Source: Anarhynchus alexandrinus
Lineage: Eukaryota > Chordata > Aves > Charadriiformes > Charadriidae
Length of the DNA stretch: 64,000 nt
Direction of reading: 5' to 3'
Assembly (NCBI GenBank): GCA_008711295.1
Contig: VUYV01000016.1
Coordinates: 1,453,431 to 1,517,430, forward strand
Below are positions 1-9,893 of the stretch, one piece after another. The notes beneath the pieces are model-generated. The model had not been told where the DNA came from. It searched no databases and was given only the letters and a program-made list of their open reading frames with translations. Within the stretch, counting starts at the first letter, position 1. Each line of letters starts with the position of its first letter. A program made the position numbers and the translations under genes.

Positions 1-666
1 GTTTTGGTGCATCTCAAGGTAAAAAAAAAAATTTAAAAACATAAAAATCAAACCACTACATGACTTATATCAGTCACTTAGCTTGCAAACCAGGACCAGT
101 TTAGGTAGTGTTTAGTAAGTGTTTTACTTCCACAGAACAAAAGAGAATAAAGCAGTTGCAAGGCAGCTGCAAAACAACACAACAAGCTTACTCCAATTAA
201 ACTTGTCAAACAACATATCAGAAATCTGTCACACAGATAATGGAACAAGATATGCCTGTTGCTTGTACGAAATACTTTGGGCAAGTTCCAAAGGCTGAGT
301 GAGATCCAAGATGTAAAAGCACTTATTTACTATTGGTGTAGCATGTCAGCTGAACATATTAATAGAGTTTACTAAAAGTAATAGAGCAGGTTACTCCTGC
401 TTTCAGTAATAACCCATTCTTAAGGAGCTAACCTAATGTTAAGATGTTAAAAAGGATGTATAAAATGGCAATTTACAAATTATCAAGTGGTTTTTAGGAA
501 ACCAGCACTTTTGTTCATAAACTGCAGTATAAATTTACATATGAATTAGAATTTTTAGCAATTTATAGATAATTTATATCCTTGAAAGTGATCAATTTCA
601 CCTTTAAAAGCAAGACATGAAGCCCTCTGTGAATCATGCAGAAAGCTGTGACACAGTAAAACTCAC
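1..666 (-). other. PNPT1: PNPT1 intron 15, partial
   Basis: AT-rich sequence after the exon 15 donor (GTGAGT). No further PNPT1 exon is seen before the edge, so the conserved stretch that should follow exon 15 lies outside the window. Open frames here are chance frames. Confidence 0.8.
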
Positions 667-703
667 CTCATAATGCAGCATGAAGTTTTTGTCTTTTATT
701 CCA
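667..703 (-). CDS. PNPT1: PNPT1 exon 15 (second RNase PH domain)
   Basis: A 37-nt exon between an AATAG acceptor and a GTGAGT donor. It completes a serine codon begun in exon 14 and then reads GIKDKNFMLHYE, a near-invariant vertebrate PNPT1 segment in the second RNase PH domain. The exon ends on a codon boundary. The small size is acceptable because both splice sites are good and the frame continues exactly from exon 14. Confidence 0.95.
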
Positions 704-2157
704 CTATTAATTAAAAACAAGACCATGTCAAAAAAGAGCAACCAAACATGTCTTACATACAATAGGTAATACATAAGATTATGTTCAGTTATGCTTACAA
801 ATAGACCCAGCAAAAACAAATCAATGTATTTACTGATCACCCACATTTTTCCTAAGGTTTTCTAGGTAGCAAACAAATTAAAAAGCATAGTCTACACAGC
901 ATATGTGTTAATCATAATTAAAACCGTTTCCCTAGCTGTTTAGAATAGAATAGGCCCTGTCAGATCCTCATACTGGTTTTGGTGTGTCTGAAGGAAGAAA
1001 AAAAAAATAAATTCAAACTTCAGGAACATCAGCATCTTGCTATATATATTGCAGTAAGGACTCAGAAATGTAAGCACTCAGAAGGAAAACTGAAAATCTC
1101 TGTAACCGCAAAATAGTTCTTGATTAAATAATAAAAAAATTTGCACTCAAAAGTTACCAAAGTACAAGACTTGACTCTTTGCAATACAGAAAAGCTAATC
1201 TATAAAGATAGTTGCTTCAAGTCAAGACTTGCCTGTAATTTCATATAGAGACAATCACGCATTCACAAAGCAACCTAATGACTGCTAATTAAAACCCATT
1301 ATTTAACACAAACTGATTTCCAAGAATACCAAAGTTACAGAATATGGACAAACACCTCTAGGCCAAAAAACTATAACTATAGCAAAGCTGACACACTAGA
1401 GTGTAAAAGCTCTCACACTGGTGGGATGAGATCACTGAACTGCAGCTTTAAAGGGAAGGAGTTTCCTCTCCCCAGTAAGTTAGCCCTCAGCAATAAAATG
1501 TTAACGGCACAAGGACTTGCTTGCCACATGGTAAGTTAAATTTTCCTTACTCCATTAAAAAAAGAACACAAGCGTTTTCAGCCTCTGAACATTTTTGAAG
1601 CAAAATGAGAATATTGAGATAGGTTGATTCAGTTGGGGGAACACTCCCCCACCCCCCAGTTACCTGCTTTCCCCACATCCCGCCCCCCATTTAAACCAAA
1701 CAACAAACAGAACAGCACTTCATGGGCTACACACATCTAACCTACTAAGCGAAACTTCAAAACTTGTGATAAATAGATTAAATGAGTAGAATACATATCA
1801 AGTTCCAAGTGTGATGATGAATACTTGGAACAAGGAGAATCGGCTTTCATCAGTTGTTTTAAGATTCATAAATGAACACAGTTTTACAGATTCAAGAGTA
1901 ATTTGCTATTTTCTTTCTCTCAAAACCAGACTGGACATTACTTGTAATACTCTCCAATTTCAAATGTATGTCTATGGAATTAATGTCATCTTTAAAACAG
2001 CGTCCAAGACCCCTTGAAAATAGGCCACTTCAAAGTCTGATTTTACACATTTTTCAGCCCGAATGAATACGCATATATGTATGTCAAAGTTCAAGGAACT
2101 TTTATCAAATGCTCACCCTCTTATTTCCACTGACAAAACACCAAACAATATACATAC
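704..2157 (-). other. PNPT1: PNPT1 intron 14
   Basis: About 1.45 kb of AT-rich intron. The only compositional oddity is a C-rich tract around 1,640-1,690. No exon, RNA gene or repeat family recognised. Confidence 0.75.
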
Positions 2158-2228
2158 CTCACTGCTGTTGAGATAAGATCTGATTTTACACTTGATTCTA
2201 TAGAGTCAAATGTAACTGTACAGAGAAC
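2158..2228 (-). CDS. PNPT1: PNPT1 exon 14 (second RNase PH domain)
   Basis: A 71-nt exon with acceptor TTCTAG and donor GTATGT. It encodes VLCTVTFDSIESSVKSDLIS and then TAV, ending two bases into a serine codon. VLCTVTFDS matches mammalian PNPT1 exactly. The following residues (SSVKSDLISTAVS) are more diverged than neighbouring exons, as expected for a loop between conserved strands. Confidence 0.95.
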
Positions 2229-3461
2229 CTAGAATAAAAAGACATGGTGAATAAACTGCTCTTAAACACTTCCACATTTCACAGCTTTTACTGGTTATGA
2301 AGAATCAAAAAGAATGATTTCTACAACAAATATGATGCCATCACCTACCACTTCTGCAAACTTTTTTTCCATTCACCGCACAAACTTACTCATAATCTGT
2401 AGAGTGCATACAATCTTACAAGCAATCATATTTAAAAATACTAATTTAATGCTTCTTAACCTGGTAGGAGCCTAGAACAGTTTGTTCACTAAGAAACTGA
2501 ACTACTTTTTTTAAGAGCCAGGGCCAGAAGCAGCCACAATATTGTGCAAAAAAGCAAGCTTGTTTATCACACGGACTTGCAGCATGTGTTATTTTTAGCG
2601 GGATAAGAAGGGACAACACTGAGGAGCAAATCACTGTTTCCAACTACCCAGGTACCCTGTAATAAGTCAGATCAATGGCTGATAGTCTTCTAGGAAAATG
2701 AGCTACAAAAATATAGGAGACCAAATCTTGTGGACAGTCTTAATTCAATCCACCCAACATCTGATGCATTTGGTAAAGACGAGAAAAAAAATCTCATTAA
2801 TGTATTTTTTTGGTACAATTTCCCTATTTAGCCCAGTTTACATAAGAAGTTCCTTTTAAAAGATTTCTCATGACATACACAATCTAGTACCACCCTACAT
2901 ACCAACGACCCATTAACTGAGTCATCCATTTTTCTAAAAATGAACAGGATTGTATTTTACATTAAAAGCTTTTGTTTCAACAAATATCTTTAACATAAAC
3001 GTCTACATAGAGGGATGAAAAAGATATGACAATTTTACTTTAAGCTATCCTGAACTGAAAAGCTTTCTTTGCAAATCACCTCCCCGCACGACAAAAACCC
3101 AACCCACCAAAAATGCCCCAGATCTGCCAATCTGAACTGAACAAGGAGAATCCTTACAGCATCTAACTTTGGTTACTAGACATTCTTCAGACTTTCTGAA
3201 GACACAATAATGCTTACCAGACTCTTTCTGGGTACATACGCTTAGAACATTATCCTAATATCTGTACTGTTCATGTAGCACAGAGCCAGGCTTTGTTTAT
3301 TGTCTTAATGGACTTCGACATATTTTAATTAAATCTAAACTGTTTTCTACTTATTCCTATTTGAATGTGAAGAAAAAGGAAACTTTGCATTTAAATGAAA
3401 GATATAAATCTTTCAGCTTTTGATAAATTAATTTATCATTTCTGACGTTTAAGGATACTAC
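2229..3461 (-). other. PNPT1: PNPT1 intron 13
   Basis: About 1.2 kb of AT-rich intron with no recognisable repeat family, RNA gene or exon. Confidence 0.75.
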
Positions 3462-3564
3462 CTGTGTTTGACCTCTCTGAAATAAGGCTGATCCATGAAG
3501 CATTTTAAACATGTTCACTTCACATTTAATATCTCTGAGGGAAGTCAAATCTCTCCCATCACAC
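3462..3564 (-). CDS. PNPT1: PNPT1 exon 13 (start of second RNase PH domain)
   Basis: A 103-nt exon with acceptor CTTTAG and donor GTAGTA. It encodes the signature [33 protein letters not shown]. Family knowledge: the R(C/A)DGR-x-x-x-x-(I/L)R element and the G-S-A-L-F-x-R-G-x-T-Q strand open the catalytic second RNase PH core of PNPases and bind RNA and phosphate. All these residues are intact. An open frame continuing past the GT is intron read-through. Confidence 0.97.
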
Positions 3565-3659
3565 CTAAAGCGAAAAGCAGAAATTATGAGATTAATGAAA
3601 CTGTAGTCTGGATAAAAAGATGACAGAAATATTAGTCACTAGGAGTCTGATATATTTAC

Positions 3660-3756
3660 CTTCTATATTCATTCAGAACAAGATTCCTAAAAATATCCTT
3701 TGAAACCACATTGAAAGATTCCATGATTTCATAGGGCTCAGCCTCTGGAAATTTTT
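3660..3756 (-). CDS. PNPT1: PNPT1 exon 12 (linker into second RNase PH domain)
   Basis: A 97-nt exon with acceptor ACCCAG and donor GTAAAT. It encodes [20 protein letters not shown] and then [11 protein letters not shown], closely matching the mammalian KFPEADPYEIIESFN segment. It sits between the all-alpha domain and the second RNase PH domain. The 95-bp intron separating it from exon 13 is among the shortest in the gene. Confidence 0.96.
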
Positions 3757-3913
3757 CTGGGTATAAAAAAAAGAAATTGCATCTAAAGTTGGAAAATTAA
3801 TTTTATAGAACTTTTACTAAAATAGCTTGGCCAACAAAGAGCACGCTGTAACTCTAAGTAGGACTAGCTCCATTGAAGCATTCTCTAATTAGTAAGAAAG
3901 CAGAAAATAATAC

Positions 3914-3971
3914 CTTTCAGCTGTTCTTCTGTTTCAAGCCTTATTTTGTTAATTGCTTCATCTCTGGAAAT
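3914..3971 (-). CDS. PNPT1: PNPT1 exon 11 (all-alpha domain)
   Basis: A 58-nt exon with acceptor TTCTAG and donor GTATTA. It encodes ISRDEAINKIRLETEEQLK plus the first base of a glutamate codon. It corresponds to the helical SRDEAVNKIRLDTEEQLK segment of mammalian PNPT1. Frame and phase agree with both neighbours. Confidence 0.95.
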
Positions 3972-4292
3972 CTAGAACACAGGATTTGCAACCAGTTAAC
4001 TCTACAGAACAGAATAACAAAAAAAGGTTTGGGTCGTTGGGTTTTTCTTTGCTTTAAAATTCTGTAAAACTCACGGGATAAGGAATAGGATTGTCACACA
4101 AATTCAAAGATCAATAATGTGTTGCAAGCAAATATGGATAAGAATTTACAGAACAATTTATTATTACTATTGTTAATAAAACCTCTTCTCCTCTGCATAT
4201 ATTTGCACTAGCGCAAAGAACTAAATCTTACTACAGTTTCATTATGATATTAATTAAAAAATAATTTTATCATGTTTGAATGGATTACTTAC

Positions 4293-4344
4293 TTTATCAT
4301 GGCTCGAATCTGTGAACACCGCATAGATCTTGTTAAAAGCAAGT
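4293..4344 (-). CDS. PNPT1: PNPT1 exon 10 (all-alpha domain)
   Basis: A 52-nt exon with acceptor CGGAAG and donor GTAAGT. It encodes LAFNKIYAVFTDSSHDK after completing a lysine codon. It aligns with the mammalian LAMERLYAVFTDYEHDK, and YAVFTD is invariant. The polypyrimidine tract is interrupted but phase and sequence leave little doubt. Confidence 0.93.
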
Positions 4345-4869
4345 CTTCCGGAAGAAAAGAAAGAATTTTTGAAAACACAGCTTAAAACACACTTATATAA
4401 TTAGTTTCTTCTGAGGACTAAGTGTTTGTTTTCATTAGCAGTATGAAAGCACCAGACTCACATTTATAAACATTAACTAGCTCCAGCTGTCCTTCTCTCC
4501 CACTCTGTCCCACTCTCTTGCCACCTCTCTGAAATTAGTTATCACTTCCACAGCAAAGCTTATACAAGCCAACATGTCCTGACTCCTTTTGTCACCATTC
4601 CACAGGAGTGGCATATTAACTTACAATACTTTCACTGGGCCGTCAGGGTATTTATTTTGCCCTGTACTTCTTACTGAGTACAAAGCAATAAAGTTGAAGG
4701 GCACATTCCTAAGTTTCTATGGAAAATGCAGCAAGTAATTTTGAATGCTATTTTCTTAAACAAAACCCCCAAACTATCTTAGCAGAGCTCATCAAATTAA
4801 ATGATCGTTAAATAAGCATTTTGAGTCACTTAGCAGAATTTAGATCAAAATTATTTGTTCTGAACTTAC

Positions 4870-5056
4870 TTCTTTGCACATTCCACAATCTCTTCAGGAG
4901 CAACGAATAACTTCTGAACAGATCTCTTGACAACACCTTGTTCTTTCACTAGTTGTTGAATTCCCTGAATTATTTGCTGGGTATGCTTCACCCCTACTTT
5001 GATGGCATGACAGAAATCTTGTTGCAATATATTCTCAGCAGTTGCTTCCAACATAA
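4870..5056 (-). CDS. PNPT1: PNPT1 exon 9 (end of first RNase PH domain into all-alpha domain)
   Basis: The longest PNPT1 exon in the window (187 nt), with acceptor TGATAG and donor GTAAGT. It encodes [20 protein letters not shown], then [20 protein letters not shown] and a segment ending [42 protein letters not shown] is essentially identical to mammalian PNPT1. The C-terminal third ([20 protein letters not shown]) is more variable. The upstream in-frame methionines belong to the intron and are not starts. Confidence 0.97.
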
Positions 5057-5318
5057 CTATCAATGGAAAATTAACAATAAAGTAAATTACTATTTTATTG
5101 TTCAATAGCAATCTAACTCAACTGAGGAAATCCAGAGTAACATTAAACTGCATAAATATAATGGAATTTACCTAACCAAAATTTACCTAACCTATTACTA
5201 CTGTTTATTCCTACTACTATGTAAAAATACAAGCTTCAGAGATTAGGAAAATACCTGCAAAGAGGCATTGACTTGATTTTCAAACCACGCAACAGATATT
5301 AATAATTAACCTACTTAC

Positions 5319-5432
5319 CAACTTGATTTTGAGGAGCTCCAGCAACAACTAAATTTAAAGCACTAGAAGACATCTGTTTTCGAGTTGGATTGATAATAGC
5401 TTCTCCATCAACCAGTCCTACCCTTACTGCAC
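5319..5432 (-). CDS. PNPT1: PNPT1 exon 8 (first RNase PH domain)
   Basis: A 114-nt exon with acceptor TTTTAG and donor GTAAGT. It encodes [20 protein letters not shown] followed by [36 protein letters not shown] matches mammalian PNPT1 in the first RNase PH domain. It begins by completing a glycine codon and ends one base into the next valine codon. Confidence 0.96.
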
Positions 5433-6135
5433 CTAAAAAGAAACTCCAGAAAATTAATATTATTATTATAAGAAATTCTTTAAGGCATTGCTTTACTTTG
5501 AAAATTATACATCTAAATAAAATAATTAAAGCTATGGATTTGTTTTAAAATATTGGCATGTTAGCTATATATTAAGAACAAATCGGTACGGCAAATTATC
5601 TATTCTTGAATTTCTTTTGGGTAGTATTATAGGGTAGGGCATATAAGCCAAGTAGTATTATACACAAGGCTATAAGTCCATTGTGGTTTTTTAGTCATTT
5701 GAGCACGTGTTTTCTAGAAAAAAGGCAGGCAAAAGGAAAATACAGCCAAATATTTGTTCTTGGGTAGATCATTTCTCTTCCCATAAAATATTTACAATGA
5801 AGTAAAGCTCTTGTTGCATTCCTAGAGAAAAAGTATTCTTATCCATCTATTTGCTAAACAATGCTTTTCAAGACTACATTTCTCTAAACAAAAAAATCAA
5901 GCTTTTGGTCTCTATACCATAGTATTTCTGGATTATCAGTCCTTCCAGAAGTATATTTAGTCCAGGAAAAATAATGCTTTGAAGTGCAATAATCCTATCC
6001 ATTGTAAAATTATTTTCAATACTTGAAACAAAACATAGTGGACTTTAAATTCAGATCTTGTTAAAAAAGAAAGCATGAACTGTAGTCTAAGTCCTCGATT
6101 ATGTTCAAATCACTCATTTCAAAATATTTACTTAC

Positions 6136-6183
6136 CAATAGGACCATTCCATGGGATATCAGATAATGCAAGCGCTGCAGAAG
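6136..6183 (-). CDS. PNPT1: PNPT1 exon 7 (first RNase PH domain)
   Basis: A 48-nt exon with acceptor TTCTAG and donor GTAAGT. It encodes SAALALSDIPWNGPI between split alanine and glycine codons. ALSLSDIPWNGPVG is the mammalian counterpart, and SDIPWNGP is a hallmark of the family. It is separated from exon 6 by an 89-bp intron. Confidence 0.95.
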
Positions 6184-6272
6184 CTAGAATGAAGAAGTAA
6201 AAGAGTCTGTATTAGAAAAGCTGGATCATATTAAATCACACACAAGCAGTAATTGTTAATTAGTCCTCTTAC

Positions 6273-6336
6273 CTCCATTAATTGCCAGAACATCAGGATC
6301 ATTGATGCCATCTACTGCTAAAAGATTACAAAGGAT
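6273..6336 (-). CDS. PNPT1: PNPT1 exon 6 (first RNase PH domain)
   Basis: A 64-nt exon with acceptor TGCCAG and donor GTAAGA. It encodes [20 protein letters not shown] and then G, matching the mammalian [21 protein letters not shown]. It ends one base into an alanine codon that exon 7 completes. Confidence 0.95.
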
Positions 6337-6831
6337 CTGGCATAAGATAAAAGACAATGAATAATTTTGACTTATACCTTTTTATTAGCTGTCAATACAA
6401 AGCTAAGGACAATAAGACAAAACATTCCATGTATTTATACAAGCCTATACTGCAAACGAAAATTTGTTCAGGTATTTAAACCAGAAAGCTCACAAAAAAC
6501 CCACTAATGTATAACATTGTATCATATCTTAACAAATGCTATTAGCCTTTCTTTCCTCTATTGTACAGAGAATATTTAAATTTTGTTCCTGTATCTCTAC
6601 AACAAAATTCATAAACTAGCATGGATTAAAAATAATTTAAGACAAGGACATGACAAACTAAAAAGTAGCATTACACTATTAGACTGTTTTTCAAAGCATA
6701 AACCCCTCCTGGCTGCTAATGAAAACTGCTTTTCTTCAAACAGTGCCTCCATCACATGAAATTTTCATTGAATGTACCTAAGTTTTCCCTTGTGAAGGTA
6801 GCTATAGTTAAGGACAGTGAGCTTGACCTAC

Positions 6832-6881
6832 CTGTGTATCATAGAAGTAGCCTACTGGAAAGAGTGGTCTGATTGACCGAT
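6832..6881 (-). CDS. PNPT1: PNPT1 exon 5 (first RNase PH domain)
   Basis: A 50-nt exon with acceptor TTGCAG and donor GTAGGT. It completes an aspartate codon and encodes RSIRPLFPVGYFYDTQ. The D-R-(S/P)-(I/L)-R-P-L-F-P element is the universal PNPase / RNase PH signature, preserved apart from the common A-to-V change before GYFYDTQ. Confidence 0.96.
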
Positions 6882-7857
6882 CTGCAAAAGAAATATTCAC
6901 AGTCTAAGAAGTGTTTGGTTTTTTAATAGTCAGTATTCACTTTGTCTTGTAATAACCCCACAAGAAACTGACAAAATGGTTTAAATGAAAGACCCAAACC
7001 AACAAAAAAGACAGAGAACCCAGAAGGAAATTTAACACAAAACAATCAACTAACATTTCAACAGGACTCAGAGTAAAATAAGAGGTATTTGGGTGAGCAT
7101 AGCCACTGTCAGGTAACACAAGGTAAAAACATTGAAAAAGTCTTCTATGCTTTAGGATACATGTACTCTATTAAATAGAACTTCACCAGAAATATTTTCA
7201 ATGAAGGCACATAGTCTTCAAAGAAAGAAAAGCAACAAAAGCAGGTATGTTCGAAATGTTGCATTATTTCCATGATGCATGGTTTTCCTGTTAATTTTAT
7301 TTCAGTTTGAAGTGTACAGGACTGTGTAACAGCCTAGGCCTTATATGCTGTTCCCTCTCCTAATTCTTTCCATTGCTGTCTCAATATGCTGACATATTTG
7401 ACACAAGTTTTATATAAATGTTGAATTTCAAGGTATTATCTTATTCACAAATGAAGATAGCCATGATAGAGATGACTTTTCAAGCACGATCAAGAGGAAA
7501 GAATGAGTATATACCAATCAGTAAGTCTGCCTCTGTGTTTCAGAGTTTACCTTGGTTTTCTTGTCCACCTCTCCAGTGGTAAGTTAGGATAAGATCTTAG
7601 ATACAATAATATCAACAAAGGTGACAAGATTTCACAAGATCCAAGCTTATATATAAAGGAATATGCACACAGCCCCAGTTGATACACTGTTTTAAAAATC
7701 AGTACTGATACACAAAGCACTACGTTTTTTATCCCTGACATTACTGCAGAAACAATCAACTCTGCAAACAGCAGTTATAAATTACTACCTTTCCAAACAT
7801 TCATGAGAATATTACAAAATATTTAAAATCTATTGTAAATATGATGTTTCAGCCTAC
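6882..7857 (-). other. PNPT1: PNPT1 intron 4
   Basis: About 1 kb of AT-rich intron with no recognisable element. The open frames at 6,937-7,119 and 7,547-7,759 show no similarity I can name. Confidence 0.75.
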
Positions 7858-7963
7858 CTATTACTCTGCTTGTAAGAATTTCCTTATCAGTGGAACCAAG
7901 TTCTCTTCTTAGATAGTTTGTAGGGATTCTTCCTGCTGCAGCAGCTTTCTGACGATAGTCGAC
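7858..7963 (-). CDS. PNPT1: PNPT1 exon 4 (first RNase PH domain)
   Basis: A 106-nt exon with acceptor TAAAAG and donor GTAGGC. It encodes [20 protein letters not shown] followed by [15 protein letters not shown], plus the first base of the aspartate finished in exon 5. D-Y-x-x-K-x-x-A-x-G-x-I-P-x-x-x-x-(R/K)-R-E is the classical PNPase motif of the first RNase PH domain, and every key residue is present. Confidence 0.97.
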
Positions 7964-8017
7964 CTTTTAAAAGCAAAATAGGGATTCCTAAAGACAACAG
8001 ATTACTAGTTTCAGTGC

Positions 8018-8640
8018 CACTGAATCATTCAGGTTGGAAGGGACACCTCAGAAGGTCTATAGTCCAGTTTCCTGCTCAGAGCAAGGTCAACTCTGAATAA
8101 GGCTCTGTCCTGACGCCCAAATGGAAACTCCCATTCTATATCACATACAGCCTGCCCAGCCAGTCAGTCAGTCCCCAGCCTGAACTGCTGCAGGGCACTA
8201 GTACACGCCAAGTTCAGGACTTTGTTTGTCCTTACAGAATTTCATAAGGTTCCTGTCAGCCCATTCCTCCAGCCCCTGGTCCCTCCCCGACAGATGTCAG
8301 CCCTGCTTCTAAGCGCATCATCTACACACCCCCAGCTTGACATCATCTGCAAATTTGATAAGCAGGAATTCCGGGTCACTGATACAAGTATGAAATGGTC
8401 TGTCACCCAGGAGAGACCCCTGAGGAACTCACAATTACTCAGCCTCGAGGTAGAACATGAATCATTAACTTCAAGGCTCATAATCCAACCGCTTTTCCAC
8501 ACATCTAAAGCATAACGTCTGAACGTGGATGTCGCGGCAAAGTTCACAAGGCTTTTGTGGAAAGCTTTGCTAAAATCAAGGTATACACCATCCAGTGCTC
8601 ATCCCTCATCCATAGGTCTAGTTATTTTATTACAGACCAC
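8018..8640 (-). mobile_element. Old CR1 LINE fragment in PNPT1 intron 3
   Basis: Read on the minus strand, this stretch carries degraded CR1 ORF2 motifs in the correct order. They are a VYLDFSKAF block near 8,550-8,600, a VPQGSLLG block near 8,400, the reverse-transcriptase FADD motif at 8,339-8,353, and a segment equivalent to LE-WA-RNLMKF near 8,250-8,290. The low-coordinate end resembles the CR1 3' terminus (GGTGTCCCTTCCAACC then TGAATGATTC). The C-terminal ORF2 portion is largely missing between about 8,100 and 8,180, so the copy is internally deleted. Many stops and substitutions show it is old and inactive. Open frames on both strands here are LINE shadows. Confidence 0.88.
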
Positions 8641-8766
8641 TATTCTGAAGCCCAGGGTCTGTAGTCTGCTACTTGCATTCCCCATTCCCCCAAGCATCTT
8701 GAACTATTTAACGATTACTACTGCTACCATGATGATCACAGAACTAATTGTGTCGTTAGTACTTAC

Positions 8767-8841
8767 CACTAGTGGCATAAACTGAGATGCAGAAGGCTTA
8801 GTTTTACTGACTGCTGTGACCATTACTGCAGTGTCACCTAG
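8767..8841 (-). CDS. PNPT1: PNPT1 exon 3 (first RNase PH domain)
   Basis: A 75-nt exon (25 whole codons) with acceptor AATCCAG and donor GTAAGT. It encodes [20 protein letters not shown] and then [29 protein letters not shown] is shared with mammalian PNPT1. Only the leading S-to-L change and one P-to-A change differ. A second AG four bases into the exon could act as an alternative acceptor, but using it would break the reading frame. Confidence 0.96.
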
Positions 8842-9152
8842 CTGGATTAAGAAAAAAAAAATATTGAAACTACCTGCAACCAAAATACTGTCTGAAGTCC
8901 TAATCTTATTCACAAACTAAAACTCTAGAATATTCCTTGCAGAAAACAACCACATAAATCCATGCTTCATACCATTATTTTTGCTTTTCAAACATTTTTT
9001 TTTTCCTACAAAACAAACAGCTGTATATTCATTAGGGATTAAATTGACACTTGAGGCTCTATAACCTCTTAATAGACTCTGCTGTCCTAATAATGACTGT
9101 TCAGAACCAGAAATTTTGAAGTTGCACAAGTTTTAACCTTTTTCTTTTTTAC

Positions 9153-9213
9153 CTGAACAACAGCAGATCCATCAGCAAACCTAGCAAGTTTTCCAGAAGA
9201 CAGTTCCATCTTT
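9153..9213 (-). CDS. PNPT1: PNPT1 exon 2 (start of first RNase PH domain)
   Basis: A 61-nt exon with acceptor CCAACAG and donor GTAAAA. It encodes [20 protein letters not shown], corresponding to the mammalian [20 protein letters not shown]. The first base completes a codon begun in exon 1, so exon 1 must end two bases into a codon. The in-frame ATG (third position of the exon) is an internal methionine replacing leucine and need not be a start. Confidence 0.96.
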
Positions 9214-9640
9214 CTGTTGGAAAGAAATAATCTGTTACTCATAGTAAATTCAAATAAATTTTCCAGCAGCTTCTGCATTTATCTACAGGACCAACAGTAC
9301 AGAATGTAGGCGACGCTTCATATTAGACATAATAGATACGGAAATTGAAAGTCTTTGGCCAAAAGTGACGAAATCCCCTTAACTTTAAATGGCTTTTCCC
9401 TCAGATGCCCTGCTTCTTTCACCCTGAAGCAAAGACTTACAGCCGCATCAGATGCCACCTAAAGTTACATATACGGCTTGGAGACAAAACGCTTTGCTCG
9501 CACTGGAAGATGAATCCCCCCCACCTGTTCCAGTTGGGTTTCAGCCTTGCCACTGGAAAAGGCAAGTGGACGCCTGCTATACCCTCACGAGACGGGGAGC
9601 TGCTTCCACACCCACCAAACACCTCTTCCCACCGCAGCTG
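9214..9640 (-). other. PNPT1: PNPT1 intron 1 (right limit uncertain)
   Basis: AT-rich next to exon 2, becoming GC-rich to the right as it enters the CpG island. No sequence encoding the expected last residues of exon 1 (a VDLGNR-like stretch before KMELSS) is visible on the minus strand here. Overlapping plus-strand frames from 9,405 are compositional. Confidence 0.5.
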
Positions 9641-9814
9641 CAGAACGTTCTCTCTCCCGTACCAGCAAGAGAAGGAAATACACCCGCTCTTCCCCGCGGT
9701 GCATGAGGAAAGGCTCGCAGGAATGCCACCGGCTACTTCTCCTCACGTTTGTTTAATTTCCCCCCCCCGCCGGCATTTCTCTTCCCTGACCAGGGGACCG
9801 CGGGGGGTGGGGGC

Positions 9815-9815
9815 N
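9815..9815. other. Unresolved base (N)
   Basis: The only ambiguous base in the window. It falls between GC-rich tracts inside the CpG island and within the candidate first exon of PNPT1. It may mark a collapsed or unreadable GC-rich stretch rather than one ambiguous nucleotide. Confidence 0.95.
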
Positions 9816-9893
9816 CCGCCGCCATCGCGCCGCTGCCTCACCGCCGACGGCCAAACCGCTGAGGGCGGCGCGGCGACAGCTCGTGGCGGCCAT
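9816..9893 (-). CDS. PNPT1: PNPT1 exon 1, candidate coding part (mitochondrial targeting region), incomplete
   Basis: The minus-strand ATG at 9,893-9,891 has a strong Kozak context (G at -3, G at +4) and opens a frame beginning MAATSCRRAALSGLAVGGEA. It is Ala/Arg-rich with no acidic residue among the first 18, compatible with a mitochondrial presequence and with the MAAC start of the mammalian protein. The frame meets an unresolved base (N) at 9,815. The junction to exon 2 needs a donor two bases into a codon. The recognisable donors here (GTGAGG at 9,841 and 9,746) give other phases, and the one in the right phase (GTCCCC at 9,798) is weak. Sequence may be missing at the N, or the start may be elsewhere. 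A second ATG at 9,825 sits in an identical 15-bp context. Confidence 0.4.

Larger units (their letters stand above)
1..9893 (-). other. PNPT1: PNPT1 gene, 5' half (exons 1-15), truncated by the left window edge
   Basis: PNPT1 encodes polyribonucleotide nucleotidyltransferase 1, a phosphorolytic 3'-to-5' exoribonuclease of mitochondria (intermembrane space and matrix) that forms a trimer and acts in mitochondrial RNA decay and import. Fourteen minus-strand exons (2-15), each bounded by AG and GT, join in one open frame of 374 residues that follows the vertebrate protein from the first RNase PH domain, through the all-alpha linker domain, into the second RNase PH domain. I checked every junction phase: exon lengths of 61, 75, 106, 50, 64, 48, 114, 187, 52, 58, 97, 103, 71 and 37 nt give a continuous frame. 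The rest of the second RNase PH domain and the KH and S1 RNA-binding domains lie beyond position 1. Introns 6 (89 bp) and 12 (95 bp) are very short. Introns 2, 5, 7, 9 and 10 (311-703 bp) show nothing recognisable. Intron 3 carries a CR1 remnant. Exon numbers assume the tentative first exon is exon 1. Confidence 0.96.

Noticed and set aside
3357..3461. Extension of PNPT1 exon 13 as an alternative C-terminus
   Set aside because: The sequence after CAG/GTAGTA is intron 13. The next conserved residues (VLCTVTFDS) are found in exon 14 in phase.
8222..8785. Frames of 86-101 codons on both strands in PNPT1 intron 3
   Set aside because: They lie in or next to the decayed CR1 fragment, and the frame at 8,525-8,785 runs into PNPT1 exon 3 on the wrong strand.
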